In this document: one piece after another, positions 20,589 through 33,309 of the stretch
Numbering within the stretch: position 1 is the stretch's first letter
Layout of the letters: each line of letters starts with the position of its first letter
NCBI GenBank assembly: GCA_039619475.1
Contig: CM077115.1
Span: forward strand, 557,340,826-557,404,825
Reading direction: 5' to 3'
Source: Icerya purchasi
Lineage: Eukaryota; Arthropoda; Insecta; Hemiptera; Monophlebidae
DNA: 64,000 nucleotides
Made by a program: the position numbers and the translations under genes
Notes under the pieces: generated by a model
The model's database searches: none
What the model was told of the DNA's origin: nothing
The model's input: only the letters and a program-made list of their open reading frames with translations

Positions 20589-23500
20589 TACATGTTCCAA
20601 GCAGGAACATTCGCATTTTTGATTTTCGATTAGCGTTGATTTATGTAGACTGTTCGGTTAATCCAATTTGTATTTCAAATTTTACATTAGACTATAATGT
20701 TTTTATTTCGCATATTTGTTTTTTTTGATATTGTTTTCCATATGTTTGTTCCATTTTACGTCATCAACAGTCAACACTGATTTTTTAAATTAAATTATCT
20801 ACGACAATGTCAATACTTGTTACTCGCTCTTATCCAATATAGTTTTTAGTGTACTCTTATTATTTCGATTTTTATTCTACATCTTGCATATTAGCCATAA
20901 GGAGGGGCCCGTGTAAATATTAATATTTTTTGAATTTGTTAATTGCCGGTTTTTTTATTAATGCCTCGTATGTTGTTGTTAATTTTGTTGTGTATGATGA
21001 GGAGGGTACATTTTCAATAATGTAAATGGTTTTGGTGTATTTTTAATTTGATAGCGTGAATTATTTTTATTTCATTTGTAGACCGGTCACTGTATATTTT
21101 TTTTTCCTATCTGATGTCGGTGTGTATTATATCGTTTGTAATACGGTAATTTATAGTGTTGTGATGTAAAATCTGAAATTTTATGTTTGTATTATGTATT
21201 TTGTGATGTTATAAAATATGAATACGTTATATTATTTTTTTTTATTATTATTATTTATTATTTTCCGCTTTTTAAATAAGAGCCAGGGTTTAAATATTTA
21301 ATCATTTTGTTTGGTGAACCATATTTTTATAATTTGCATATTGGGAAAAATATCTATCTGAGGTATTTGTTGGTTTTCTACACCTGTATTGCACGATTAA
21401 GTGCATGAGTATTTTGCTTTTCAATGTTTGTGTATTGCTTGAAAGAGTGCAATCGTGGCATTATAGCAGATTCAGTATGAGCTCTTAGTGTACTAGGTTC
21501 GGAGCAAACATTGCAGAAATTAAAGAAGATGCTCGTTTAGCTTCTTCGATCGGAATATTTTTTAATGTTTTCGAATAATATCTTATTCCTCTCATTCTAA
21601 ATTACAGAGTAACTATTATTACTTTACATTTTCTAATCTTGATTCCGTTTATCTGTTCAAATAGATCTTCTGCGCCTCATTTTTGGTTTCTCGATTTTCC
21701 TTCTCTGCAGCCTTCACCCCACACTGTGATCTGCTTTTTGGACACGGTTTACTGTTCTCAACGCTTTTCCGTTTCTCACTCTTTTATCTTTTTCATTTTG
21801 TTCTCTTCTCCCTTCCACTTGTTTTTTTATATGTAATGCTGATCATATTTTTTCGGAATGCTCCTTCATCGCCGCTGATTCTTTCCATTCGTCATTCTTT
21901 TACTAGCGGATGTGATATAGCGCGTCCTTTATCTTCCCTTTTGCTTCTATTCTTCTACTTGTATCCCTCCTATCTGCGATTTTTGATCGTGTAAAGATCT
22001 AATTACACTTTCCTTAATGTTCGTGCGGACGCCTAAGATAAGAATACAATTAGATCTGCAGCTTATTTATATGGAAAAAGAATTTTTAACGAATTTTTTC
22101 TTTCGGAACAAAATGTGTGTATTAACGAGTGATAGGACTGTCATACGTAGGACACCGCGGTAACAGAAGGGTTGACTAATGTGAAACTGATAGTTGTTCA
22201 GCGAGAAATATTGATTACAATGGACAAGAGTATATGGACGAAAGTTGACAAAAGAGATACAAAAGGTGCATATTAGAAAGAGATGATTTGAAAATGTCAG
22301 GGGAATTCAATTTACAACTGCGGCTAGATGAGACTGAGGGAGAAAGAATAAAGCAAAAGGTCCTCAGCGAAAACCGGTGTTGATGAAGAAATCGATAGAG
22401 AGGCCGAGCAAAGAGAATAGCTATTTAAAATACGGTTTGATTTGGGTAAAAACCGTGTGATGGTAGCCACGGGAAGTGAGTCCGCAGAAAAGAAAGGCGT
22501 AGAAAAATGGATGAATCTGTTTTGAACAAAAAAAAAAAACCATAATAGGGGATGGTGGTACGAGTTGAACAAGAATGCTATATAGAAAACATCTCGTCTT
22601 AAAGAGAGCGGGAAGGTGAACATTATGAAAGAGTGAACGACGACCGACAGCAACGGTTAATTTTTTATAATAAATGACTTATAAACCTGAGGGAAAAAAA
22701 AATAGCATCGGCACCAGAGAAATCGATTGAAAGAAGGTTGATTTTTTGTTTTTTTTTTTTTTGTTTTGGATACCCGGTTTTGCTAGCTCCCGAGTTCTGT
22801 TTTTTCATATAAAATTAATTAAATTAAAAAAAAAAAAACACCGTTCGTAATTCTGCCATTATTAGAATTCTTCGTGGATTTGTGTGTGTTGAATGCTTTG
22901 CATTCCAGAAATTATTTATATGGAATTTCCGTCGTAAATAGAAATTTTTGCCGAGATTCTTTTCATTTCGAATATACTCTAGCTTTTCGATTGATATTTC
23001 TTACTGCTTCGATATAGTTTATCAAAAAAGTTTACCAAGCCTAACACACACTAGTGTTTCGGCTACTATGTAAATAATACAATACACAGTAAATATTTAA
23101 ATATCCCCGGATGAGATACTTTTTGATTTTTCAACTGCGTGCGCATAATAACAACGGGTATGTTCGGTTTATTTCCGTTACATTCGTGTATTCACCCAAA
23201 AACACCCTTTTTTTTTCCGTACAGTAATACACGCGCATTGACGCACTCAAGGGAGTGCCACATTGCTCCCCCCTCCCAAAAAAATCTTCGAAATCTTAAT
23301 TTCGTTTTGTAATATTTTGTTTTCGTTTTTTTAAAAAACATACACATTTACTTTTCGCTTATATTACAAATATAATGTTACGTTTCTATTGTTATTACTT
23401 TTTTTTTTTTTTTAAATAAAATTTGTCAGTTTTTTAATTTTTAAAAAAAAATAATATTCGTTAATTTTGTATTTTTTTTTTTAATTTTAATTTACAGACC

Positions 23501-24808
23501 ACGGAAATAGATAGGTACTTAGTCGAAGTACCGAGTTACCACCACCCCCTAACTCATCTTCTAAATTCTAGCCCCGACCAAAAAAAAATCCTGAATGTGC
23601 GCCTTTGTATAGACGCGTACGCACACCATTGAAAACTTTTTAAAAACGTTAATATTTAAACATCGTGTTATTCATGCAATATATCCGGTACTGATTAATC
23701 TGGATAAGAAAATCTTATTCGATATTTTTTTTTTTTTTTCTTTTTTGAGAAAACCGAGATTACACTACTTCGCAATTGAGCATTGTAATTGTAATATTTT
23801 AATGTGCAAAAAAAAAGAAAAAAAAGGGAAGAAACCAACGCATTTTAAAATGCCGTTAGGGGTGAGCTGTAAAAAAAATCAAACACGTCCTGGAAGAAGC
23901 GTAGATTAAGGATGTTGAAGAGTAGAGTTAGTTGTTTGCGTTTGTTTATAAATGTTTTTTTGTACAAGTGAAAAGAGCGTCATAGGGTCGGCGTCGTAAA
24001 TCTGCATTTCAGAAATAGAGTTAATAACGCAAAACACAATGAACTTGAGCCGGAACGAGATGGCGGTGCTATGTTGTTCTCTTTATAAAAAGATAGTGTG
24101 TGTATTAATAACAACGACGACGATGATATTATTATTAAAATTTTTCATCGCGTTCCGTGTTGGCAGAATTAGTCCGACTGTCTTCGGTTATTATAAATTT
24201 CCGAAATGATGTGCGCTGGTCAGTGAAAAGACAGAATATGACATGGTTGTTACTAGGAGCAGCGGGTAGTAGGAGTGTTCAAAAATCGTCGGGAATTTTC
24301 GTATAGGGCGCTGTGCTGTTTGCGGATTAGGTAGGTGTTAAAAGTCCACAGGGGGCGACATTATGCGAAAACAAATTTCTATTATGTATTCTTAGAAACA
24401 CATTCGTTCTGTAGAAGCGGCAACCGGCTAAAATGTTTCACGTCCATCTCGCTCCTAAACGTTTATAATCGTGTTTTTGTGCTTTTATTCGGATTTTTTC
24501 CCCCCTTTTTTTTCCCGCTCGAAACAAATTGTAAAATTTTCAAATTGTCAAAGTTTTTTCGAATCGTGCCGGATAAATAATCTCTCGAACGTATCGATAA
24601 TTTTTTTTCTTTTTTTTTTTTTTTTTTTTTTTTTTTTGATTTTTATAATTGGATCTTTTTTGATTTTCAATTAAATCGTTTATGAAAAAAAAGAAAAACA
24701 GATTTTATATATTTTTTTTCGCCACTGTTGAATTTTGATAAGTGATTGCACCACCGTTTTTGCGCAGTAATATTTTTCGCTTACCGTGTGTGTTTAACGT
24801 TTTACTAG
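19023..24808. other. Atg16 intron, mostly unassigned
   Basis: 19023-19230 holds a minus-strand open stretch (SSTNNTVNNAAAPNNNIPIE) that was continuous with 17168 and below before the inverted element inserted. The remainder is AT-rich with homopolymers and (TA)n runs at about 19521-19540 and 20530-20586. Open frames around 21.64-21.99 kb (+) and 22.32-22.65 kb (-) are low-complexity and unconvincing. The region ends in the acceptor TTTTACTAG. Confidence 0.5.
20530..20586. repeat. (TA)n microsatellite
   Basis: A nearly pure TA dinucleotide run of more than 50 bases inside the Atg16 intron. Confidence 0.95.
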
Positions 24809-24897
24809 GATGAAAATATGGAACTAGTTGAAAGACTGAAACGATATAAAACGAAGGATGCCGAACGGATGAACGAAGAAAACGAGAATTTACTAAG
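24809..24897 (+). CDS. Atg16: Atg16 exon: coiled-coil continuation
   Basis: This 89-base exon (acceptor AG 24807-24808, donor AAG|GTAAAG) enters in phase 0 and leaves after two bases of a codon. It encodes DENMELVERLKRYKTKDAER then MNEENENLL. It lines up with human ATG16L1 [20 protein letters not shown] and LNAENEKD, directly after the preceding exon. The lysine/glutamate-rich heptad character continues the coil. Confidence 0.93.
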
Positions 24898-26683
24898 GTA
24901 AAGAAATTTTTATAAAATAAGTTTCTTCATTTTAATTATAATTTTAACTTGTCACTATTGAACTCTATAATCGAAGAATTTTTGGTTAATCTGTATTTTG
25001 GCCCACGGAAAACAGCGGAGCTTAGTTTTTCTTCATTTTTTCTAAGCAAAAAATTTCAATTTCGACGCTAATGAAGCAATTTAAAAATGAGTAAAATTAA
25101 AAATCGAAACATTTATTGGTCCTTATTTTCTTCCAATGATAAACGTATATTATGTTTTTTTTTTTTTTTTTTTTTCTTAATTACAAATTACTAGAGCTCT
25201 GTTGCCTCTATGACTTCCCCGCGTATTTAAATATATTTAATATTCTTTCCGTTTTTATAATATATAGCGAAGTTTATATTTCCGATAGAAATTTATTTCC
25301 TAGATTTAGCTTTACTTTTCGAGCATTTTAGTATAATATAATAATTAAAACAAACTTGTAAGACATAGCGACAATTCAAGATCGGACTGTAAAGAATATT
25401 TACAGTAGCAACGATGGAGAAACTTCAGCTCTTTTAAGTCTATATTTTAAAATATAAAGCATTCACTAAAAATCCGCACGGCTCGTTCGACTCGTATCAA
25501 AAAATTATATAAATTATGCAATAAAGCCTTTCTCCTTAGCAATCATCGTCGGGGAAAACCGAAACAAATTTGATTTACCAGTCAGTCCCTATCACGCAAT
25601 TTCACTCGCACATTTTTTTGAAATATTCGAATAAAATATCTTTTTTTTTTATATAGAATTACTGAATTGTGCGCATAAGTATTCAAAAAAATAATTAAAA
25701 AAAATAATATTATTATAAAGAACTATTTATAATGTAACGTTTTTGGGTAATTAATACTCGCGATTATGCAATAATTCAGTACTAATAAAGCTGCTTTTCG
25801 CGACTTTTCATCTTAATTGAACTTTATTTCGGAAAATTACAGTACTTTTATCCCTTCAATCATGTCTACTTTCTACTTCTTCGCCATTCCATTTTCGGTT
25901 ATTCACTTGTTCTATAAACCCCGTCCATCTATACGTAATCTTCTTGCTTCTTTATATTTAAATGTGAATAATTTTTACTTTTTGGTTATTCTAATTGACA
26001 TATTTATGAAAGATCATTTCTCTCTTCGAGGCCGCCGTCCAACAAAAAAAAGTGTCCTCACGTTCAGCTGCCGATTCCCCCAGTCTTCCTGTAACTTGTA
26101 TCTGTCGTAATTTAATAAAAAGCTTCGCTCAAATAAAAGACACATTCAGCCGTGATTTTAAAAAGATATATAATCAACAACTGACATACAATTTCCACTT
26201 CCTTACCTTGCTGCGCGTATAGAATACTCCGTTCTAAATCGGATACGAGTTATTCTGGTTTTTTCGACTTATTCGTTGAACATTTTTCAAAAATTTAACA
26301 AACAATCGTAATAGAAATGATCGAAAGTAAAAAAAAATACTTACTCACAGTCGGCTTCAGTACTATAAATGAAAAGTTGGATAACTGTTTGCCCTTACTT
26401 TTCTCACGTAACTTTAGTAATTTAATTAATTATTTAAGATATAAAAAAGTAAATTTAAAAACTTTTTCTTTACAAAACTACCATCATTAAAGCTGATATT
26501 GTTCGCCCCCTTTTGACAAAATGCGATAAATCATACACTAAAACTTGCCCCAAAAATAACTCTTATAAATACGAAAACTGCATCAAAATCCATCTAGTTG
26601 TTTTCGAAATAATCATAGACAGACAGACCAGACACATACACATTTTTTAACTTCCATTTATATATATATATGTGTGTATATAC

Positions 26684-26737
<54 letters not shown>

Positions 26738-27830
26738 TCAATGCCGAGCGTTGTGACTATCTGTTTGTACATTCTAGAGGTACTTTTTTATATATATATA
26801 TATATATATTTCTGCGGAATTTAAAATTTTTCGCTGATTGACTTTGTCATTAATTCTTTTATTTATGATTTATTGATTATAATTAGAATTAAGTTTTTCG
26901 ATAAATACTGGTCATTTGATGATTTCACATTTATTAACTTTTTCTCGGAGAAAATACACTATTTTTCATCACTCTAAAATAAATTGGTTCTTACGAAGTA
27001 CTATTCCCTTAAATGTTGTTAAATGTGAATTACATATGGTTTGCGTTGAAAAATTTAATTTTTTCCATTTAAACGGCTTCTTCAAAAGAGAACGTTTTCC
27101 CCATTGCATTCGATGTGGGTGTAACAACTCAGTAGTTTAACTCAATCGTAATAGATAAAAAATGAATAGGACGTTTGGTTTAAATTTCGCATTCAAATTA
27201 TTATTCAAAAAAAAAAAAATTAAAGGCAATTTTTTTAATCTACATATAGGGGAAATTCGCGGGAAAAAAACGAGTTCAGTATAATTGCAGTAGGCGTTCG
27301 TTATAACTTCTGGAAAGGGCAAGAATAGTAATGTGACAGTGTAATTTATTTACGTACTATTTACAACGGCACACTTATTTATATACAGAAATATTATAAT
27401 AGAGTAATGTCATAATTCCTGTTGGGAAAGTAAAAGAAATAAATTCCTTGTCGCGTGATGGAACTGGCTATAAATGACGAGATCCGTGGCGAAAGATAAC
27501 CACCAAAAATAAAAAAAAGAAAATTGTGCTGGCACAACAACAGGATTATTGAACTGCATATGTGATCTTTTAAAAATACCATTTATTTTATACTAATTTC
27601 TACAAGTACACAGTTTTTTCTCATTATTTTATGTCAAACGGTACTGTGGCCGAAAAGGCGCTTGTACAGGTAACTTGTTTTCGGCTTAATTTAATTATAA
27701 TTTGCTCTTTTCACTTATTACTTCTTTTGGCTTATTTCTTTTTCCGTGTTGTTTTAATTGGTTTTATTAATATTTCATCTATATATTACATTTTGTAGCA
27801 ACAGTTTCGGTTTCGATTTGGTTTATTCAT
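24898..27830. other. Atg16 intron, unassigned, with (TA)n microsatellites
   Basis: I see nothing coding. Long TA/TATG runs occupy about 26660-26736 and 26790-26809. Open frames near 25.8-26.1 kb and 26.9-27.1 kb show no motif. Some sequence before 27830 may be 3' UTR of the RTE-like fragment that follows on the minus strand. Confidence 0.5.
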
Positions 27831-27911
27831 TTTTATAATCATCAACAGTCCTCATCCTAGATCTTCTTCTGCTGAAACTCGTGTCCGAGTGAACTGGTTG
27901 CACATTCGTAT

Positions 27912-28926
27912 CTACTGCTGAGGGTGGGTGCGGAGATGACTGATGATACCAATCTTGGAATAGCAAATGCGACCACAATGATGACATTCGAAAACGTTAG
28001 GTGGACTAGAGCTGTCGTTGACTGTTCTTCTTCTTTTTAATGGTCCAGTAGTTAAGGACACTGCTTCAACTACTCTTCTCCACTTTACACGATCGCAGGC
28101 GGCGGTTTCCCAAGCTTCTAAGTAATTTGCATTCCTTAACAGCGACGCAATATGGTCCTTGTAATGCTTCCTAGGTCCACCCCGTTTTCTAGTTCCTTCT
28201 TCTAATTCGCCATACAGCATTCGCTTTGGTAACCTGGAATCCTCCATTCTTATAACATGTCCCGTCCACCGTAGTTGAGCACGTGTGGTCAGCGATTCTA
28301 TTCGTTCTGAGTTAAACCGATGCAATACCTCTTCGTTCGTAACAAAGTCGTCCCATCTGATTTTCAGTATCGCTCGCAAGACCCGTTGTTGAAACTGCTC
28401 CAATTTTTTGATGTGGCGCCTGTATAGCGTCCATGTTTCGGCTCCGTATAGCAAAGACGGGATAACGATAGCACGATAAACTGCTGCTTTGGTGGCGATC
28501 GACAAATCCTTATTATAAAACACCTTGCGCTTTAGCCGGCCGAAGGCTGAAGCGGCGCACTTGATTCTATTTTGTATTTCGTCATCTATTGTTCCTTTGT
28601 GGTTTAGGAACGAACCGAGATATTGAAAAGTGTCTACCTGCTCTAATATTTTTCCGCGTATCTGTATGTTATTTGTAGGTGAGATTTCGTTGCTGAGTAA
28701 TTTGGTTTTATCGATGTTTATTTCCAGGCCAAAATCTTTGTATGTTTTATTCAGTACCTCCAGCATCATTTGTAGATCGGTCTTATTACGTGCCACGATG
28801 ACACAGTCGTCAGCATATTGCAATTCGATGACCCTGAACTTTGACACCTTAGTTTTCGCTTTAAGTCTACCCAGACTACGCGTTTTGCGAATGGCAAGTC
28901 CGTCACAATATCCGTCCATCGTTTAG
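27912..28926 (-). pseudogene. RTE-like reverse transcriptase, 3' part, with C-terminal C2H2 finger
   Basis: The open 335-residue frame is 5'-truncated; the first Met at 28917-28919 is not a native start. It holds the catalytic YADD (residues 35-38), FQYLGS, the thumb region with LLYGAETWT, and RWTGHVIRM. It ends in a zinc finger with C312, C315, H328 and H332 (spacing 2-12-3). This layout, including the terminal finger with the IGxxSHLRTH pattern, is known for RTE-type retrotransposons of many animals. The endonuclease and the first reverse transcriptase motifs are missing. The open frame suggests modest age. Confidence 0.88.
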
Positions 28927-29109
28927 ATGTCGCGTCCCGATGGTCGTATTAATCATTCCTATGACCATCGTGTGTTCTTCTTCTTGCCGCTTATGCGTGA
29001 TATGTCCAAAAAATGTTATCGCTCTCATTACAACAGTCTTTGATAGCCTTTGTATAATGCCGATTCTTTTTAATACTGATATTCCTTCGTACGTTTCGCT
29101 GTCCATGGA
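28906..29109 (-). pseudogene. Second RTE-like fragment, part after the nested I-like element
   Basis: From 29106 down the minus strand reads MDSETYEGISVLKRIGIIQR and then RAITFFGHITHKRQEEE, a C-terminal thumb region of an RTE-like reverse transcriptase (F-F-G-H-I pattern). It differs from the adjacent 27912-28926 sequence. Its upstream half is at 34823-34925; the two join in frame (TVKK then MDSE) once the I-like element is removed. Confidence 0.7.
29099..29106. repeat. Probable 8-bp target-site duplication of the I-like element (second copy 34823-34830)
   Basis: CTGTCCAT here and CTATCCAT at 34823-34830 differ by one base and bracket the element. Three extra bases (29107-29109) separate this copy from the poly(A) tail. 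In-frame rejoining of the interrupted RTE-like sequence supports the boundary. Confidence 0.6.
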
Positions 29110-29297
29110 TTTTTTTTTTTTTTGGGCTCGCCCTTAATATAGGCATTAACCCATTCCAAAATAATAAATTAATCTATTTAAGTTAGAATCGAATACGGTT
29201 AGATACTGCGGACAAGAAAGAAGCAATTATTGGAATAACCGAAGGATGAGGAAATGTTAGTAAAAAGGAAGCACTGTAGGGGGGCGGAATATTAATT

Positions 29298-32200
29298 CTA
29301 AGTAGATTTGTGTGTAAGATATATCGCGTTCATGATATAAGGAGGAGCACTCGAGAAAAACGTGGTTAGCATCACAGTAAAAGTTGTCGCTGGGGGGGGG
29401 GGGTGAAGCGGGCAAAAAGGGGTAGGTGATAGAGAAAAACGGTAACGGGAGCAGGGTAGTAGGCTATGTCCAAAGCGCGACCTGCACATAGAGACTATTA
29501 TGGATCGGCCGAGCGAGGGAAACGAAGAGAACCATGATTTTTGGGGGAGGGCAGGTTGGATAGTCCAATAGAATGAGCTGCGGTTGGAGGAGAAAGAGGC
29601 ATAAGTGTCTGCCTAAAGTCTGAAATGGAGCTCTTTGGAGACGGAGATGATGTTATCTGTCGGAAAAGTGTTAATAACATTGCCGTTTTGTACAGCATTG
29701 CGAGCCAATAAATCAACATCCTCATTACCTTGTATGCCGGAGTGCCCGGGGATCCATAGAAGATCAACCTGTATGGAATTGGATCTGGATAGACTAGCAA
29801 TGATTGCGCGGATGTGGAGAATGGTTGATTCAAGGGATGGAGTAGGGTGTGCGGAGCAGATAGATTCTAGAACACTTCTGGCGTCAGAGATTAATAGAAG
29901 ATTATTGATTTCGGGCGTGGAGAAAATATTATAAAGAAGAGCGCAGAGAATTGCATAGGATTCGGCATAAAAGATGGAACAGTGGGGGGATCAAGTCTAA
30001 AGGATTCGAAATAGTTTTGTGAAGGAATTAAGAAGGATGCTCCTACTCTATGGGCGCCTTTAGACCTGTCAGTAAAAAAAGCCAAGTGTGAAGGGAAGAG
30101 GAGTTGCTTTGTGTTTTGGAATTCAATATTAACAATATTAATCGAGCACGATTTGGCCTGTACAGGTAATAAAAATAGTTTCGGTGGTGTTAGCATGTCG
30201 AAAAGATTAAGTGAAAAATAAAGAGGTTTATTAAAAGAAATGATATTTTGAGAGAAAGTGAGTAACCTTCTAGAAACTATAGGAATGGAGGAGATTGGGA
30301 GAGGAAAAGGGAAGTCGTTTTGTTAGGAATCTATATCCAAGAAGGGATCTGCGTAGAGATAGGGGTAGAATATGGGCCTCCGCGTGAATAGCTGTAATGG
30401 GGGTAGACCTCAGAGCCCCCAAGCAAAGGCGTAGGCACGAATTTTGAATGCGATCCGGTTTAATGAGTCGACTTTTCGAAGCGCTCCCATAAATAAAAGA
30501 GCCGTAGTCCAATTTAGAGCGAATTATATTTTTTATAAAGAATAATTAAAATGCTTGGATCGCCACCCCATTCAGTAGGGGCAAGGGATTTAAGTAGGTT
30601 CAGTCTTTTAAGTGTAGAGTATTATGTAAGTAGTTGATATGCTCGAGATATGTGAGTCGACTGTTAAGAAAAAATCCAAGATAACGGAGGGAATTAACTA
30701 AGGGAACTAAGCAGTTATTCAAGGATTTATTGACTGAGGATAAATTATATGGACGGTAAGTAAAGACTAGGCAAGCAGATTTGGTAGGAGAAACTGAAAG
30801 ATACATGTTGGAAAGAGAGCTTTCTAGCTGATGTAGTGAGTTATTAAGTCTTTCATTTGCTATAGTAATATCAAGCGAGGATGAGTACAATGCAATGTCA
30901 TCTGCAAAAAACAAGGAAGAAGAACTGGTAGAGAGGGAAGCTATTTCGAGTGTATAGATATTGAAAAGGGTGGGGCTCAAACAAGATTCCTGTGGTAATC
31001 CACGGTAAATTCCTCTTTTAGTATCGCAAAAGGGAAAAGATAGATGAATTAAACGATTTTTTAAAAGATGAAAGATGATACAAATGAACTGCGAGGGAAT
31101 ATTGATGGACGACATCTTACTTTGTAATAAAGGTAGATGTACGTTATCAAAAGCCAAAGTTACATGTATAAAGGCAGCAAGGGTATATTTTTTATCTAAA
31201 AAATTTTTATATATATTGGATATGATTGAGCATAGGCAGTCACAAGAACTTCTGCCAGTGCGGAAACCAAACAAGTTATTGGGCAGTAGGTCCCTATTTT
31301 CTAACCACCAAATGAGCCGCCTATTTAGTGAGCTTTCGAACAGTTTTGTTAAGCAGGAAGCAAGTGCTATAAGACGAAGCGAAGATGAATTTTTTTTTAG
31401 GAATAGGAATAATGATTAAGGAGTTCCAAGAAGGAGGGAGAAAGCCAGAGGATAAAAAAAGATTGTATATATAATAAAGGAATTCGAGAGATTGGTCAGA
31501 GAAATTGTTTATAACTAGATATGGGATACAGTCCAACCCTGGGGAGGTATTTTTTTTATCCTGTAAAGAAGAGCGTAATTCGTTAATGGAGAATAATGCG
31601 GCAAGGAAGTGTGGTGGGGAGTAATTAGTGGAAAATGTTATAGGAATAGTTTCATCTATATTAGGAACATAGGGGGGAGCTATGGAATCGATGAAGGAAA
31701 TGAGTTTTTGTTTAGGAATATTATATGGTGAGAAGGACGATTTGATAAGGAAGTTTTAAAAGCCCTAGCCATTTTCCAAATATCGGAGAGAGGAGTATCG
31801 TGTGAGAAAGCAGAGCAGAACTTTTTCCAAGAGTTTCTCTTGGCCATTTTGTAGATATATCTGGCTTTTGCATTAGCTTTTTCGTGTAACAAAAAGTTTG
31901 TCATGAAGGGGATGATCTGAAGATTCTAAATGTACGCAGACTTTCTTCAAATACTAGCTTGTAGTTGTCGTTCCACCATAAAGAAGAAGACGTGCGAGCT
32001 TTAGAGTTGGTTGAAGGAATGATTGGAGGAGAGGATGAGGATAGACTGGAATAAATTGATTGGGTGAGACTGTTATATTTGGATACAGGATCTAAGTTAG
32101 AATGTATCAAGGAAAGGGATTTATCGAAGGAGGATCGGAATTTGGCCCAGTCAGTTTTTTTAAGGTTCCATTCGGGAGACTGTAATGGTCTAAATTGGCT

Positions 32201-32896
32201 AATAGAAGAGGTGGTAGTAAGATTAACAGTGACGGTAATAGGTATATGATCACTCCCAAAAGTGCTTCCTAAAGTGTTCCATAAGCATTGAAGACTAATA
32301 TTAGGTGAAGAAAAGGTAAGGTCAACGGAACTGGGGGTTGAAAATTTTTTAAAAAGAGTAGGGGACTGATCGTTAAGAAGAATGATATTGTTTTCATGAA
32401 TTGCATCCACTATTGTAGCGCCGTTTCTGTTAAGATGGGTGCATCCCCATAAGGGAGAATGAACATTCCAATCTCCCCCAATAATAAAAGGTTGAGTTAC
32501 AGAATCTAGGATAGTAGAAAAGGAAAAGTTATTAAGATTATAATTAGGCGGGACGTATATAGAGACAAAGTGGAAAGCCTGTGAGTAATTATTAGTTGGG
32601 ATAGATATGTGAACTAAATTGGGACCAGTAGCCGGGGACGGGGAGAGAACGATATTATAGGGAGTGAAAGGAATGTCTTCCCGTAGAATGATTGCTGCAT
32701 CTCCATAGCCGTCATCACGATCCGACCTGACTGTGTAAATACCTTTAAGGGTAAATTTTGATGAGCTTTTTATCCGAGTCTCTGGTATAAGCGCTACCGA
32801 TATTTTGTACTGAGCTAATAGACTTTCTAAAGAAGCCTTATTGGCTCTTAGACTTCGGCAGTTCCATTGAAGTATTTTTAGGTTATTAGGGGTCAT
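29298..32896 (-). pseudogene. ORF2 of the I-like element (endonuclease, RT, RNase H), multiply frameshifted
   Basis: The start ATG at 32894-32896 gives MTPNNLKILQWNCRSLRANK. The endonuclease is complete to about 31901 with LIPET, GGDWNVHSPLW and GSDHIPI. A frameshift near 31900 leads to the linker, then FRTGRSS, VTLAFD and FFADDIALY of the reverse transcriptase (31274-30600). A thumb segment (30512-30270) follows, then RNase H pieces around 30110 (FFTDRSK) and 29770-29690 (WIPGHSGIQGNEDVDLLAR in the restored frame), and a C-terminal segment to 29298. At least five frame changes make it inactive. In the reverse transcriptase, GLPQESCLSP replaces the usual PQGSVLSP. Confidence 0.85.
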
Positions 32897-33309
32897 GAGT
32901 AATAAGTTTAAATTTATATGAAAGGGCAAGTAGAGGGGAAGACGGGTAGAAGAAAAACGAGAAAATGAGTGGAAGGAACAAGTATCGAATTTAAATACGT
33001 CGCGACGATGAAACTTAAATAGCACAAGTAAGGTAGTTAAAAATATAACTATACCGACGAATCGCACTTACATTATTACAATATACATAGAGAATATATA
33101 TACTACTTATCAATTATATAGGGGGTACAATATGACAATATAGAATATCGAGTAAAAAATATTTTCTATAATCGGTGACATATGACTAGTAGTTAGAATT
33201 AATAATTTTTTAAAATTTTATTTGGAATTACAGAGGACGAGGAGCTAGAGGAAGCTGAAACAGAAGAGGAGAGGGATTTTGACGAAGTGATTGTTATATC
33301 TTCAGGCTC

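Noticed and set aside
19263..22653. Several 65-125 residue open frames (for example 19263-19640, 20396-20728, 21639-21994, 22324-22653)
   Set aside because: They are low-complexity, overlap microsatellites or each other, and show no domain or splice context.
25817..26110. 97-residue frame possibly an exon
   Set aside because: No homology to Atg16 or any family I recognise; hydrophobic, AT-driven composition.
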